From: Bacteroides faecalis | Lineage (GTDB): Bacteria > Bacteroidota > Bacteroidia > Bacteroidales > Bacteroidaceae | Reading direction: 5' to 3' | Assembly: GCF_003865075.1 (NCBI RefSeq) | Contig: NZ_BHWB01000002.1 | Span: 496,001-560,000, forward strand | DNA: 64,000 bases | Shown here: piece after piece, positions 8,811 to 17,330 of the stretch | How the letters are laid out: each line of letters begins with the position of its first letter | Numbering within the stretch: position 1 is the first letter of the stretch | Program-made: the position numbers and the translations under genes | The notes under the pieces: model-generated | Databases searched by the model: none | The model's input: only the letters and a program-made list of their open reading frames with translations | Told to the model about the DNA's origin: nothing

Positions 8811-9974
8811 ATGAAAAAGTATACTAAGATATCTTCTTTACTATTGTTATTGTTGAGCCTCTTTGCTTGTACCGGGACTCAAAACAATAAAAAGGTTCCA
8901 AACCAAAGTGATTCATTATCTGTAAAGGCGGAAGAAATTAAATTCCCTTTTTCGGATGTATTACAACTTAAATCATATTATCTATCTTCCTCTTATAGTT
9001 TTGATACGATAGATGTCATCGTTGGATATAATTACAAAACACATGCGTTGGACTATATTGATTTGCAAAACAAAGAAATATCTCAAGTGATTTTAAATAA
9101 AGAGGGTCCTTCAGCCATCGTACGGTTACAAGGGATATTTGTTCAGGCGTTGGATTCTGTATGGTTGTATGATGAAACAGATCGTGCCTTTCTTATCAAT
9201 AGAAAGGGAGATGTTTTGAAAAAAGTGAATATGAGGGAGTATATTGGCGAAAATGAACAGATTCTTGTAACTACAAATCGTGCCATAGCTACTTCTCATT
9301 TACACTATGATTCAAACTGTGATGCTTTGAGCTTTTTGATTAAAGATACATCGACATCTCCTGTAACATTTAAAGTGAGGAAACTATTTTTATCCGGTAA
9401 AGAAAAGAACGTAGACTATGTTTTAATGCCGTCTGTTGTGGAACCAGATATTGACAAAGGATATGCTACTATGAATCAACCGAATGTTAGTTTTGGGAAT
9501 GGGAAAATAATATATAATTATCCTATTGAATCTCATCTTTATTTTATCGACACAATGACAGGAGAACGTAAAACAATTGATGCTGATAGTAAATTCACAG
9601 AGAATAAAGCACAGAAGTGTGAATCTGATGCAGATTATTCGGTATGGGAAAGATATGGAATTGAGAATCCGCATTTTTATGATATCATGCTTTTGTCGAA
9701 ATATAGATTGTATGCTCGTTTACACTTAGGTGAACGTGACTTTGATACTACTCAAAGTTTGGATTACCTAATGCATGATCGCGGTTTGTATTTAATGATT
9801 TTTGATTCTGATTTTAATAAAATGTGCGAGGTTGAACTGGCAAAACATCGTTATGGAGTATTTACAGGATGGGTAGTGATTGATGATGGAATTGTACTCT
9901 ATAATGATAACCTTCTGGATACAGAAAATAATAGCGAAGAATTGATAGTGGATATTATTCGTCCTGATAAATAA
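8811..9974 (+). CDS. DUF4221-like lipoprotein
   Basis: 387 residues with a lipoprotein signal (lipobox SLFAC at about residue 20). The mature protein reads like a beta-propeller: repeated short strand blocks such as 'DSVWLYDETDRAFLINRKGDVLKK', split by polar loops, and a final 'GIVLYNDNLL' strand. The pattern and length resemble the Bacteroides DUF4221 / six-bladed propeller lipoproteins, whose role is unknown. It stands alone between divergent ppk1 and the phosphoesterase gene, with a separate promoter for the latter. The family assignment is from memory of the pattern and is tentative. Confidence 0.6.
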   Translation: MKKYTKISSLLLLLLSLFACTGTQNNKKVPNQSDSLSVKAEEIKFPFSDVLQLKSYYLSSSYSFDTIDVIVGYNYKTHALDYIDLQNKEISQVILNKEGPSAIVRLQGIFVQALDSVWLYDETDRAFLINRKGDVLKKVNMREYIGENEQILVTTNRAIATSHLHYDSNCDALSFLIKDTSTSPVTFKVRKLFLSGKEKNVDYVLMPSVVEPDIDKGYATMNQPNVSFGNGKIIYNYPIESHLYFIDTMTGERKTIDADSKFTENKAQKCESDADYSVWERYGIENPHFYDIMLLSKYRLYARLHLGERDFDTTQSLDYLMHDRGLYLMIFDSDFNKMCEVELAKHRYGVFTGWVVIDDGIVLYNDNLLDTENNSEELIVDIIRPDK

Positions 9975-9989
9975 TAGAAAAAACATCGT

Positions 9990-9997
9990 ATCTTTGC
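9990..9997 (+). promoter_or_regulatory. -7 box for the YfcE-type phosphoesterase gene
   Basis: TATCTTTG, a perfect Bacteroides -7 box, 21 bp before the ATG at 10019. No good TTTG box at the matching distance. Confidence 0.6.
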
Positions 9998-10018
9998 CGT
10001 TACTAAACAAGATATTTT

Positions 10019-10510
10019 ATGACAAGAATAGGACTATTATCAGATACTCACGCTTTTTGGGATGAGAAATATTTGGAGTATTTCGAACCCTGTGATGAAA
10101 TCTGGCACGCAGGAGACATTGGCTCTTTGGAAGTGGCGGAAAAACTGACGGCTTTTCGTCCGTTCAGGGCTGTTTATGGCAATATTGACGGTCAGGAGAT
10201 CAGGAAACTGTTTCCACAAGTAAACCGTTTTACTGTAGACGGTGCAGAAGTACTGATAAAACATATTGGAGGTTATCCGGGAAAATATGATCCCTCTATC
10301 ATCGGGAGTCTCATGACGCGTCCACCAAAATTGTTTATTAGCGGACATTCCCATATATTAAAGGTAAAATATGATAAAACATTGAATATGTTACATATTA
10401 ATCCGGGGGCCGCTGGAATGTCCGGTTTTCACAAAGTACGGACATTGGTGCGCTTTGTCATTGATCAGGGAGCCTTCAAAGACTTGGAAGTTATTGAACT
10501 GGCAGGGTGA
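10019..10510 (+). CDS. YfcE/MJ0936-family metallophosphoesterase
   Basis: 163 residues, the usual size for this compact family. All metal-binding motifs of the calcineurin-like fold are present in order: LLSDTHAF (DxH), HAGDIG (GD), YGNIDG (GNxD), KHIGG (H), and SGHSH (GHxH). Such enzymes hydrolyse phosphodiesters in vitro using two metal ions; the natural substrate is unknown. It is a cytoplasmic protein without a signal peptide. It has its own promoter, and the rfbA promoter follows 17 bp after its stop. Confidence 0.88.
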   Translation: MTRIGLLSDTHAFWDEKYLEYFEPCDEIWHAGDIGSLEVAEKLTAFRPFRAVYGNIDGQEIRKLFPQVNRFTVDGAEVLIKHIGGYPGKYDPSIIGSLMTRPPKLFISGHSHILKVKYDKTLNMLHINPGAAGMSGFHKVRTLVRFVIDQGAFKDLEVIELAG

Positions 10511-10526
10511 AAAATGATTTTAAAAT

Positions 10527-10557
10527 TTTGCCACGTCAAATTTCTTTCCGACCTTTG
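10527..10557 (+). promoter_or_regulatory. Promoter of rfbA-rfbB
   Basis: TTTG (10527-10530), 19-bp spacer, GACCTTTG (10550-10557, one mismatch in TAnnTTTG), 28 bp before the rfbA start. Confidence 0.6.
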
Positions 10558-10585
10558 CACGCAGTAACGAATAACTCAGACGAAG

Positions 10586-11455
10586 ATGAAAGGAATTATT
10601 CTGGCAGGAGGGAGTGCTACGCGTCTCTATCCGCTTTCTAAAGCGATTTCCAAGCAAATAATGCCTGTGTATGACAAGCCGATGATATATTATCCGCTAT
10701 CTACACTGATGTTGGCTGGAATACGTGAAGTATTGATTATCTCTACCCCTCGTGATCTTCCTATGTTTCGCGACTTGTTGGGGACAGGTGAAGAACTAGG
10801 AATGTCGTTTTCTTACAAGATTCAAGAGAAACCTAACGGTTTGGCGCAGGCTTTTGTACTTGGTGCCGATTTTCTGAATGGAGAACCGGGTTGCCTTATC
10901 TTGGGCGATAATATGTTTTACGGTCAAGGATTCTCTGCTATGCTTCGTCGTGCCGCCAGCATAACAAAAGGTGCTTGTATTTTCGGCTATTATGTGAAAG
11001 ATCCTCGCGCTTATGGTGTGGTGGAATTTGACGAACAGGGAAAAGTGATGTCGCTGGAAGAGAAACCGGTACACCCGAAAAGTAACTATGCCGTTCCCGG
11101 ACTTTACTTTTACGACGCTACTGTAACCGCGAAAGCTGCTGCACTCCAACCTTCGGCGCGTGGAGAATATGAGATAACGGATCTGAACCGTCTTTATCTG
11201 GAAGAGGGCACATTGAAGGTAGAACTGTTTGGACGTGGATTTGCATGGCTTGATACAGGAAACTGTGATAGCTTACTGGAAGCTTCCAATTTTGTGGCAA
11301 CCATTCAGAATCGTCAGGGCTTCTACGTCAGTTGTATCGAAGAAATAGCTTGGCGTCAGGGATGGATTTCATCAGAGCAACTACTTGTGTTAGGACAACA
11401 ACTTGAAAAGACGGAATACGGTAAGTACCTTATAGAACTGGCAAAACAATCCTAA
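10586..11455 (+). CDS. rfbA: Glucose-1-phosphate thymidylyltransferase
   Basis: 289 residues, the standard RmlA length. It joins dTTP and glucose-1-phosphate to make dTDP-glucose, the first step of dTDP-sugar synthesis for surface polysaccharides. The N-terminus MKGIILAGGSATRLYPLSKA is the nucleotide-binding signature, with Ala in place of the common Gly in 'GGSGTRL'. KQIMPVYDKPMIYYPLSTL, LGDNMFYGQGF, EEKPVHPKSNYAVPGLYFY and AWLDTGNCDSLLEASNFV follow as in the family. It is in an operon with rfbB (21-bp gap). rfbC and rfbD are not in this window, so dTDP-rhamnose synthesis cannot be completed from these genes alone. Confidence 0.95.
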   Translation: MKGIILAGGSATRLYPLSKAISKQIMPVYDKPMIYYPLSTLMLAGIREVLIISTPRDLPMFRDLLGTGEELGMSFSYKIQEKPNGLAQAFVLGADFLNGEPGCLILGDNMFYGQGFSAMLRRAASITKGACIFGYYVKDPRAYGVVEFDEQGKVMSLEEKPVHPKSNYAVPGLYFYDATVTAKAAALQPSARGEYEITDLNRLYLEEGTLKVELFGRGFAWLDTGNCDSLLEASNFVATIQNRQGFYVSCIEEIAWRQGWISSEQLLVLGQQLEKTEYGKYLIELAKQS

Positions 11456-11476
11456 AATCAACATAAAGAATTATAT

Positions 11477-12613
11477 ATGAAAACTTATTTAGTGACCGGT
11501 GCTGCTGGATTTATTGGCGCCAATTATATAAAGTATATTCTAGCTAAACACAGTGACATAAAAGTAATTGTCCTGGATGCTTTGACATATGCAGGTAATC
11601 TGGGTACTATTGCAAAGGATATTGATAACGAACGCTGCTTTTTTATAAAAGGTGATATCTGTAATCGCGAAGTGGTAGATCGTCTTTTTGCTGAATACCG
11701 TTTTGATTATGTAGTGAATTTCGCTGCTGAAAGTCATGTAGACCGTAGCATTGAAAATCCTCAATTGTTCCTGATAACGAATATTCTCGGTACGCAAAAC
11801 CTGTTGGATTGCGCTCGTCGTGCATGGGTGATGGGTAAGGATGAACAAGGATATCCTACTTGGAGAAAAGGTGTACGTTATCATCAGGTATCTACTGACG
11901 AAGTATATGGTTCTCTCGGAGCAGAAGGTTACTTTACTGAAACAACTCCGCTTTGTCCTCACAGCCCTTACAGTGCATCCAAAACAAGTGCTGATATGGT
12001 AGTGATGGCTTATCATGATACTTATAAAATGCCGGTAACGATTACCCGTTGTTCTAATAACTACGGTCCTTATCACTTCCCGGAAAAACTGATTCCACTA
12101 ATTATCAAGAATATTCTCGAAGGTAAACATTTGCCTGTTTACGGCGATGGCAGCAATGTGCGTGACTGGCTTTACGTAGAGGACCATTGTAAGGCTATCG
12201 ACCTCGTAGTACGTGAAGGTAAAGAAGGTGAAGCATACAACGTAGGTGGGCATAACGAAAAAACAAATCTTGAAATCGTGAAGCTGACCATTGCAACGAT
12301 CCGCCGATTGATGGAAGAACATCCCGAATATCGTCAGGTCTTGAAGAAAAAAGTAAAAGACGAAAAAGGAGAAATTGCAATCGATTGGATAAACGAAGAT
12401 TTGATTACCTTTGTTAAGGACCGTTTGGGTCACGACCAACGTTATGCTATTGATCCAACTAAAATCACGAATGCTTTGGGCTGGTATCCGGAAACGAAAT
12501 TTGAAGTTGGTATTGTGAAGACTATCGAATGGTATCTGAGTAATCAGGCTTGGGTAGATGAAGTGACCAGTGGCGATTATCAGGGATACTACGAGAAGAT
12601 GTACGGGAAATAA
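11477..12613 (+). CDS. rfbB: dTDP-glucose 4,6-dehydratase
   Basis: 378 residues, extended short-chain dehydrogenase. It converts dTDP-glucose to the 4-keto-6-deoxy intermediate. The Rossmann motif TGAAGFIGANY is at residue 7; the catalytic motif YSASKTSADM (YxxxK) and the STDEVYGSLG segment carry the active-site Thr, Asp and Glu; RCSNNYGPYHFPEKLIPL is a family hallmark. An insertion around residues 275-310 (KKKVKDEKGE) is also known from Bacteroides homologues. It follows rfbA in the same operon and is the last gene before a convergent gap holding a 22-bp tandem array. Confidence 0.95.
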   Translation: MKTYLVTGAAGFIGANYIKYILAKHSDIKVIVLDALTYAGNLGTIAKDIDNERCFFIKGDICNREVVDRLFAEYRFDYVVNFAAESHVDRSIENPQLFLITNILGTQNLLDCARRAWVMGKDEQGYPTWRKGVRYHQVSTDEVYGSLGAEGYFTETTPLCPHSPYSASKTSADMVVMAYHDTYKMPVTITRCSNNYGPYHFPEKLIPLIIKNILEGKHLPVYGDGSNVRDWLYVEDHCKAIDLVVREGKEGEAYNVGGHNEKTNLEIVKLTIATIRRLMEEHPEYRQVLKKKVKDEKGEIAIDWINEDLITFVKDRLGHDQRYAIDPTKITNALGWYPETKFEVGIVKTIEWYLSNQAWVDEVTSGDYQGYYEKMYGK

Positions 12614-12700
12614 TCCCCGGATTATTTAGAACATTCAGTTTAGTAAACTTAGGCTGAATCAAATTAAATAGTTTGATCTTGTACTTCAATAAGGCTTCAT

Positions 12701-12854
12701 CTACAAGCATTGCTTAATAGATGTACAAGAACTTCCCGAAAGATGTACTTGAATGGATAGATTGATGTATAAGAGTCGTCTGAATGAAGTACAAGACTAC
12801 GGTGAGTTAAGTACAAGATTACCATGAAAGAAGTACAAGAATAGGATAAAGGTG
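12701..12854. repeat. Degenerate tandem array with 22-bp period (about 7 units)
   Basis: GTACAAGA or a close variant recurs at 12701, 12723, 12745, 12767, 12789, 12811 and 12833, exactly 22 bp apart. The second half of each unit is looser, often ending GAAnGAA. It lies between the convergent genes rfbB and menA. It is not a CRISPR array, because there are no long identical repeats with unique spacers. Confidence 0.85.
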
Positions 12855-12862
12855 TATTTGAT

Positions 12863-13756
12863 TTAACTTATTAGCATTCCTATTGATAAAAGAATACCGA
12901 ATAACAGCATATTACGCGAAGTTTCGCCTAATATGCTGTTTAATTTTTTACCACTATGAATTTGTATCATTCGTTTCCAGGTGATGATATGAGGAATCAG
13001 ATAGAGCTGTGGTAGAAGGGCGGCAAACATCTGTCCCTCGATAAGAAACCAAAAGCAGAGAAGGGAGGCAGATAATCCTAATATAAAGTAAAGGTATTGC
13101 CCAAAATGCTCCCCAAAGCGAACGATGACAGTTCGTTTCCCACTTCGTGCATCCGCTTCGCGGTCGCGATAATTGTTTACTACTAATAATGTATCGATCA
13201 GTAATCCGCAAATCAGAGAGGCAATAGTGACATCCGGTGTCCACGTTAATGCTTGTACGTAATAAGTCCCTCCTACGGGTACGAAGCCGAAAAAGACGAT
13301 GACTAGAACATCTCCCCAACCATTATAAGATAAGGGATAAGGACCGGTAGTGTAGAGAAAAGCAAAAAGTACACAGAGCAATCCTACGAGTATCAACTCC
13401 CATCCGGCATAGAATAGCAGTACGCTGCCGATAAGACAGGCAAGCACTACGGTGATAATGATTCCTGTCCGCATGGCTCCTGCTGAAATCCACCCTTGTG
13501 CACAAGCACGTTCCGGGCCAAGTCGATCTTCTCGGTCAGTGCCTTTGAGATAATCGAAAAGGTCATTGATGAAATTGGCCGCAATCTGCATGAAGCTTGC
13601 AAACAGGCAACAAATAAGAGCAGGAAGCCATTGAAAATGTCCATCCATTGTAGCAAGTGCTGTACCTACCATGACAGGGGTAATAGCTCCTGTCAGTGTC
13701 TTGGGACGTGCTGCCAATATCCAAGCATGTAGCGAATTCCGTTTAACTTTTTCCAT
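12863..13756 (-). CDS. menA: 1,4-dihydroxy-2-naphthoate polyprenyltransferase
   Basis: 297 residues from MEKVKRNSLHAWILAARPKT; an in-frame ATG at 13801 is rejected because it falls inside the promoter box at 13799-13806. MenA attaches the isoprenoid chain to dihydroxynaphthoate in menaquinone synthesis, in the inner membrane. UbiA-superfamily features are clear: the first Asp-rich motif NFINDLFDYLKGTDRED, the second motif NNYRDREADARSGKRT, and eight to nine hydrophobic helices. The gene is monocistronic here, convergent with rfbB and divergent from the phosphoesterase at 13851. Confidence 0.93.
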   Translation of the reverse strand: MEKVKRNSLHAWILAARPKTLTGAITPVMVGTALATMDGHFQWLPALICCLFASFMQIAANFINDLFDYLKGTDREDRLGPERACAQGWISAGAMRTGIIITVVLACLIGSVLLFYAGWELILVGLLCVLFAFLYTTGPYPLSYNGWGDVLVIVFFGFVPVGGTYYVQALTWTPDVTIASLICGLLIDTLLVVNNYRDREADARSGKRTVIVRFGEHFGQYLYFILGLSASLLCFWFLIEGQMFAALLPQLYLIPHIITWKRMIQIHSGKKLNSILGETSRNMLLFGILLSIGMLIS

Positions 13757-13798
13757 CCTGTTATTGTTTATCTCTGTATAATTAAATGCTTTGACGGA

Positions 13799-13827
13799 CA
13801 AAGGTACATGAAATTTATTTATCTTTG
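13799..13827. promoter_or_regulatory. Back-to-back -7 boxes for menA (-) and the phosphoesterase (+)
   Basis: Minus-strand TACCTTTG at 13799-13806 serves menA; plus-strand TATCTTTG at 13820-13827 serves the gene at 13851. They are only 13 bp apart, so the two RNA polymerase footprints overlap and the genes may compete for transcription. Neither has a clear TTTG box at standard spacing. Confidence 0.6.
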
Positions 13828-13850
13828 TACTTTCATTATACTAAAAGATT

Positions 13851-14885
13851 ATGAAGAAGAATTTTTATCCTTTCTTATTCTTGGTGGTGTTATTTGCCTT
13901 TGTCTCTTGTAAGTCGAAGAAAAATATGGTAGCGAGTTCGTCTGTCTCTACTTTGACTATAGATACCGTTACCTCATTAAAGAAAGATACCTATGTTCCT
14001 CCCAAACATTCGGAAATCAATGACCTGAGGGAAGAGTTTGAAAAGGACCGCAAAGCAAAAGCAAAAATCTTTTCCGATGAAACGGTACCTGGAATAAAAA
14101 TATCCTATTCTGCATTAAGCTTGGGTACAGATTATTCCGGTATAGAGCGTGTGATGTATTATGATTTTACAAACGATGATATTCCTGAAGCATTTGACGG
14201 ATTTCGTATTGCTTTTATTTCTGACTTGCATTATAAAAGTTTGTTTGGACAGACTTCATTGCGCAATCTTGTCCGTTTGTTGAATAAGCAAAAAGCAGAT
14301 GTATTGTTGATGGGAGGAGATTATCAGGAAGGATGCGAACATGTGGAACCCTTGTTCGCTGCACTTTCGGAGGTGAAAACTCCAATGGGAACATACGGCG
14401 TGATGGGAAATAATGATTATGAGCGTTGTCATGACGAGATTATCCGTACGATGGAACATTATGGTATGCATGTATTGGAGCATAAAGTAGACACTATACG
14501 CAAAGATGGTCAGCAGATATTGATTGCCGGTGTGCGTGATCCCTTTAATATGACAAAGAATGGTGTGTCTCCAACATTGGCTCTTTCACCTAAAGACTTT
14601 GTTATCCTTCTGGTGCATACTCCGGACTATGTGGAAGATGTGTCAGTAGCTAATACGGATCTTGCTTTGGCAGGACATACCCATGGCGGACAAGTACGCA
14701 TATTTGGTAAAGCTCCGATACAAAATTCTCATTATGGTATGCGCTTTCTTACAGGATTGGCTTATAACTCAGCTCAGATACCACTGATCGTAACAAATGG
14801 TATCGGAACTTCACAGTTACCTATCCGTATGGGTGCTCCTGCGGAGATAATAATGATAACCCTTCACAGTACACAGAAGAAATAG
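13851..14885 (+). CDS. YaeI/YkuE-like metallophosphoesterase, lipoprotein
   Basis: 344 residues. The N-terminus is a lipoprotein signal (LFAFVSCKSKK, Cys at about residue 20). The C-terminal 230 residues form a calcineurin-like domain: FISDLHYKS (DxH), LMGGDYQEG (GGD), GVMGNNDYE (GNND), LLVHTPDY (H), and LAGHTHGGQVRIFG (GHTHGGQ). The GHTHGGQ ending is typical of the YaeI/YkuE group, some of which act on lipid A or UDP-diacylglucosamine-like substrates. The substrate here is unknown. The Lys/Glu-rich linker (residues 50-75) separates anchor and enzyme. It is transcribed alone and converges on nadD. Confidence 0.85.
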   Translation: MKKNFYPFLFLVVLFAFVSCKSKKNMVASSSVSTLTIDTVTSLKKDTYVPPKHSEINDLREEFEKDRKAKAKIFSDETVPGIKISYSALSLGTDYSGIERVMYYDFTNDDIPEAFDGFRIAFISDLHYKSLFGQTSLRNLVRLLNKQKADVLLMGGDYQEGCEHVEPLFAALSEVKTPMGTYGVMGNNDYERCHDEIIRTMEHYGMHVLEHKVDTIRKDGQQILIAGVRDPFNMTKNGVSPTLALSPKDFVILLVHTPDYVEDVSVANTDLALAGHTHGGQVRIFGKAPIQNSHYGMRFLTGLAYNSAQIPLIVTNGIGTSQLPIRMGAPAEIIMITLHSTQKK

Positions 14886-14938
14886 TCAATTGAAGAAAAA
14901 GGAGTGATGGCTAACGCAGTAGAGTAATCAATTTTTGA

Positions 14939-15535
14939 CTACAGTAATTCATCTTGTGTATGCATAGCCAAGTAATTCCAAACTCTTGGATGAACAAAGT
15001 AACGGACATCTTTCCCTTCGGAAAGTGCCTGGCGGATAAAAGTAGAACTGATTTCAAATACAGGTGAATGAACGAGACGTACAGTTTCCGGAAGTTCACC
15101 TTTCTCTATAGGGTAACCCGGACGTGGATAAATGAGTAGTTGATTTTCTTTGATGATCCGTTCGGATTGATACCAACGGTCGAAGCGTGCCCAATTATCG
15201 GCGCCGATAATGAAATAGAACTCCCGTTCGGGATAAGTGGCATGCAACTTATCTAATGTGTGAACACTGTATGATGGACGAGGCAAATGAAATTCGAAAT
15301 CAGAAGCATGGAAACGTGGATAATCTTCAACAGCCAGTTCTACTAATTTAAGACGTAGTTCGTCACTCCATAGCTCTGAATGTGCCTTTAGAGGATTCTG
15401 TGGGCTTACTACAAACCATATTTCATCCAGTCCCTCATATTCGCAAAGGTAATTAGCTATTGCCAAGTGCCCGATATGAATCGGATTGAATGACCCGCTG
15501 AAGATTCCGGTTTTTAATTTAGCAGCTTTATCCAT
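14939..15535 (-). CDS. nadD: Nicotinate-nucleotide adenylyltransferase
   Basis: 198 residues from [20 protein letters not shown]; a longer in-frame start at 15595 would overlap the upstream small gene by 82 bp and adds no conserved sequence. NadD adenylates nicotinate mononucleotide in NAD synthesis. Visible motifs are [15 protein letters not shown] (the nucleotidyltransferase HxGH-type loop) and the C-terminal [10 protein letters not shown] (SSTxIR). It is the last gene of the yicC-gmk-small protein-nadD unit and overlaps the small gene's end by 22 bp. Confidence 0.94.
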   Translation of the reverse strand: MDKAAKLKTGIFSGSFNPIHIGHLAIANYLCEYEGLDEIWFVVSPQNPLKAHSELWSDELRLKLVELAVEDYPRFHASDFEFHLPRPSYSVHTLDKLHATYPEREFYFIIGADNWARFDRWYQSERIIKENQLLIYPRPGYPIEKGELPETVRLVHSPVFEISSTFIRQALSEGKDVRYFVHPRVWNYLAMHTQDELL

Positions 15536-15702
15536 TTTGGGAAAACAATGGCTTGTCTGAGAGTTATTAACAGTAGAATAACGGCAAAGATCCACTTCTC
15601 ATAAAAAAGGAAGAGTATACCAAAAGACAGGCTTACAATACCTGTTGTAGCACATAGAATCGTCAAGTTTACAATTGTTTTTCTAGGATACTTCTTTGCC
15701 AT
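15514..15702 (-). CDS. Small membrane protein between gmk and nadD
   Basis: 62 residues with a basic N-terminus (MAKKYPRK) and two hydrophobic stretches (about residues 10-31 and 34-50), so probably a two-helix inner-membrane protein. It starts 16 bp after gmk stops and overlaps the nadD start, consistent with translational coupling. I do not recognise a family. Its position inside a compact conserved operon supports a real gene, but nothing shows a function. Confidence 0.55.
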   Translation of the reverse strand: MAKKYPRKTIVNLTILCATTGIVSLSFGILFLFYEKWIFAVILLLITLRQAIVFPKWIKLLN

Positions 15703-15718
15703 TTTCCTTTATTTTGAT

Positions 15719-16285
15719 CTATTTCTCCAAAAACTCTTTGATCACTTTCAGAGCTTCTGCTTTAGCTGTTTCCAAATCGTCATTGATAATGACCTTATCG
15801 AATTTAGGAGCAAAGCCCAACTCAAATTCCGCTTTAGCTATACGGCTTTCAATTACTTCCGGCTTATCCGTACCTCTACCTTCCAGTCGGCAACGTAACT
15901 CTTCAACAGAAGGCGGCTGGATAAAAACAGACAGAGCCCGGTCACCATAGAATTTCTTGATATTGCAACCGCCTACTACATCCACGTCAAAAATAACGTT
16001 TTGTCCTTCTTCCAATTGCTTTTCTACCTGAGACTTCAATGTGCCATAATAACGGTCTGTATATACTTCTTCGTATTCCAGAAACTCATTATTCTCTATA
16101 CGACGACGAAACTCCTCAGGAGTAAGAAAGAAATATTCAACCCCATGTTTCTCTGTTCCGCGCGGAGTGCGGCTAGTGGCAGAAATAGAGAAAGCAAGAT
16201 TCAAATCCTGCGTTAATAGATAATTGATGATAGTAGATTTTCCCGAACCTGACGGAGCAGAAAAGATGATTAATTTACCATTCAT
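15719..16285 (-). CDS. gmk: Guanylate kinase
   Basis: 188 residues. It phosphorylates GMP to GDP. The P-loop FSAPSGSGKSTI is at residue 8. The GMP-binding segment includes SATSRTPRGTEKHGVEYFF and FLEYEEVYTDRYYGT, and VIFDVDVVGGCNIKK follows as in all guanylate kinases. Size is typical. It sits 77 bp downstream of yicC and upstream of the small membrane gene and nadD in the same orientation. Confidence 0.95.
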   Translation of the reverse strand: MNGKLIIFSAPSGSGKSTIINYLLTQDLNLAFSISATSRTPRGTEKHGVEYFFLTPEEFRRRIENNEFLEYEEVYTDRYYGTLKSQVEKQLEEGQNVIFDVDVVGGCNIKKFYGDRALSVFIQPPSVEELRCRLEGRGTDKPEVIESRIAKAEFELGFAPKFDKVIINDDLETAKAEALKVIKEFLEK

Positions 16286-16362
16286 AATAAAAATGAAGAA
16301 TTAAGAATGAAGAATTGCTGCGCTATTTATAACGTTGCATAGTAACTCTTCATGCTTTATTT

Positions 16363-17241
16363 TTACATAACGTTCAATACTTGTTCTTTGATTTGTTCCA
16401 ACTCATCTTTCATTTGCACGACGATCTTTTGCATTTCGGCATGGTTGGATTTGCTACCAAGCGTATTGATTTCACGTCCCATTTCTTGAGCAATAAATCC
16501 TAGTTTCTTACCTTGACCATTACCACTTTCCATGGTGCTGATAAAATATTTCAAGTGGTTGTTGAGACGTTGCTTCTCTTCATTGACATCAAGCTTTTCG
16601 ATGTAGTAGATTAATTCTTGTTCCAATCGGTTCTTGTCATAATCTACACTTAAAGTTTTTTCAAGTGCATCGGTGATACGTTCTTTTACTCTTTCTACAC
16701 GTTCTTTTTCGTAAGGAGTCACCGTTTCGAGCAAATGAGTGATATTAGTGATTTTCTCGCGGAACTTCTTTTCCAATGCAGCGCCTTCCTGCTTACGGAA
16801 CTCTACAAGATTATTGATAGCCTCCAATACAGCCGCATGTACCATTTTCCATTCTTCTTCCGTCAGCTCTTGAATCTCTGTTTTTGTCATCACATCCGGT
16901 AGGCGGAGCAATGTCTGAAACCAGTCTGTCGGAACAGGGATACCCAGATTCTTAGAAATGTTCTGGATTTGTTTGTAGTAACCTTCTACCAATGCTTGGT
17001 TGATAGGAGTCGCCCCCTCCGTACCTTCCTTTTTCTCAATCCACAGGCTGAAATCAACCTTTCCACGTTCCAGTACTTTGGATATTTCATTGCGGATTTC
17101 AATCTCTTTTTCGCGATAGGCAGGAGCTATACGGGTAAAGAGGTCCATAGCTTTGCTATTGAGCGATTTGATTTCTACATTTATCTTTTTATCAGGAAGT
17201 TCGGCGGTAGCTTTGCCATATCCTGTCATTGACTGTATCAT
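16363..17241 (-). CDS. yicC: YicC-family endoribonuclease
   Basis: 292 residues. It starts MIQSMTGYGKATAEL, the family's invariant N-terminus, and ends with the DUF1732 signature QEMGREINTLGSKSNHAEM. E. coli YicC is an endoribonuclease that clips small RNA; the yicC-gmk neighbourhood is widespread in bacteria, and this gene keeps it. Long charged helices in the middle (residues 150-215) form the hexameric body in characterised members. It is the first gene of the unit, with a -7 box TACTTTTG upstream, divergent from tsaB. Confidence 0.92.
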   Translation of the reverse strand: MIQSMTGYGKATAELPDKKINVEIKSLNSKAMDLFTRIAPAYREKEIEIRNEISKVLERGKVDFSLWIEKKEGTEGATPINQALVEGYYKQIQNISKNLGIPVPTDWFQTLLRLPDVMTKTEIQELTEEEWKMVHAAVLEAINNLVEFRKQEGAALEKKFREKITNITHLLETVTPYEKERVERVKERITDALEKTLSVDYDKNRLEQELIYYIEKLDVNEEKQRLNNHLKYFISTMESGNGQGKKLGFIAQEMGREINTLGSKSNHAEMQKIVVQMKDELEQIKEQVLNVM

Positions 17242-17258
17242 AATCTTAAAGTTTTGTG

Positions 17259-17306
17259 CAAAAGTACACGATTATTTTAAGAATTGGAAATAATCATGTA
17301 AATTTG
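17259..17306. promoter_or_regulatory. Divergent -7 boxes for yicC (-) and tsaB (+)
   Basis: Minus-strand TACTTTTG at 17259-17266 lies 18 bp before yicC; plus-strand TAAATTTG at 17299-17306 lies 25 bp before the tsaB start at 17331. Both fit TAnnTTTG; the -33 boxes are weak. Confidence 0.55.
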
Positions 17307-17330
17307 CCACAATTTAATAAGCTGATTTTT

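Noticed and set aside
12701..12854. Possible CRISPR array
   Set aside because: Units are contiguous and degenerate with no unique spacers and no cas genes nearby; the same holds for 33874-34124.
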